A model generated the notes under the pieces. That model was given only the letters and a program-made list of their open reading frames with translations, made no database searches and was not told where the DNA came from. 5,944 bases of DNA from Candidatus Bipolaricaulota bacterium (GTDB lineage: Bacteria; Bipolaricaulota; Bipolaricaulia; UBA7950; UBA9294), in assembly GCA_021163015.1 (NCBI GenBank), contig JAGGXO010000197.1:1-5944 (forward strand), read 5' to 3'. Both the position numbers and the translations under genes were made by a program. Shown piece by piece: positions 5,770-5,944 of the stretch; within the stretch, counting starts at the first letter, position 1; every line of letters starts with the position of its first letter.

Positions 5770-5944
5770 TCAGAACGGGAAGTTATAGCTGTCCAGCCCG
5801 AGTTCCTCTTGCATGATCAACAAATTCCTCTGTAGATTGGGGTTGATCGGAACTCCCTGACCGCGGACTTCCTTCTCCTTCAACCACTCCTTCTCACCGG
5901 CAGTGTAGATCCTCTCAGCCCCTGGCATCTTGGTTGAATTGCGC
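5770..5944 (-). CDS. C-terminal end of probable Ldh_2-family (malate/L-lactate dehydrogenase-like) oxidoreductase, partial
   Basis: An open frame enters from the right edge and stops with TGA at 5772-5770, giving 57 visible residues. The visible end includes KMPGAERIYTAGEKEWL, then GVPINPNLQ, then EELGLDSYNFPF. The MPGE-like element followed by a tail of the type GIPL/GVPI...L..L..ELGL fits, from memory, the C-terminus of the Ldh_2 family (COG2055). Those enzymes are NAD(P)-dependent 2-hydroxyacid dehydrogenases acting on malate, lactate, sulfolactate or ureidoglycolate. The catalytic and cofactor regions lie outside the window, so substrate cannot be judged. It is oriented like glpK and ends 99 bp before it. 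No terminator is seen between them, so some read-through into the glp operon is possible although glpK appears to have its own promoter. Confidence 0.6.
   Translation of the reverse strand, partial: RNSTKMPGAERIYTAGEKEWLKEKEVRGQGVPINPNLQRNLLIMQEELGLDSYNFPF

Noticed and set aside
1..5944. tRNA, rRNA, CRISPR, insertion sequence, phage or toxin-antitoxin content
   Set aside because: No such pattern was seen; nearly every base belongs to ordinary metabolic and transport genes.

Overview
The window is bacterial, of moderately high GC, and densely coded: five complete genes, one gene cut by the right edge, and only two short non-coding gaps. It looks like a catabolic locus for glycerol and glycerol 3-phosphate (G3P) in an anaerobic or fermentative bacterium. 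The reasons are that G3P oxidation is assigned to a GlpA-like / GlpB-like flavoprotein pair rather than aerobic GlpD, and that a DUF1667 Fe-S candidate accompanies the pair. From memory, similar glpK / GlpA-like / FAD-oxidoreductase / DUF1667 clusters occur in Thermotoga and clostridia. The sequence alone does not fix the phylum; Thermotogota, Bipolaricaulota, Spirochaetota and Bacillota-like lineages all remain possible.

Layout. Positions 19-1098 (+) encode a UgpC/MsmK/MalK-type ATPase of a carbohydrate or G3P ABC importer, probably the last gene of a rightward transporter operon. After a 24-bp gap it meets, tail to tail, a leftward operon at 5670-1123 (-): glpK, then a GlpA-like FAD dehydrogenase with a C-terminal BFD-type [2Fe-2S] domain, then a second FAD/NAD oxidoreductase (GlpB/HcaD-like), then a small DUF1667 protein. 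All three junctions inside this operon overlap by 1-4 nt. A sigma70-like promoter (TTGACT, 17-bp spacer, TAGTAT) lies just upstream of glpK, and glpK starts at GTG behind a strong Shine-Dalgarno. At the right edge, on the same minus strand and upstream of that promoter, is the last part of a probable Ldh_2-family (malate/L-lactate dehydrogenase-like) gene.

How it may work together. GlpK makes G3P from glycerol, and the ABC importer could bring in G3P, glycerophosphodiesters or a sugar. The GlpA-like subunit oxidises G3P to DHAP. No membrane-anchoring GlpC is present here. The Fe-S and flavin cofactors of GlpA-like, GlpB/HcaD-like and DUF1667 instead suggest a soluble relay, plausibly ending at NAD(H). 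That three-protein dehydrogenase, with the little-studied DUF1667 subunit, is the most interesting part of the window. No phage, insertion sequence, CRISPR, tRNA or rRNA features were seen.
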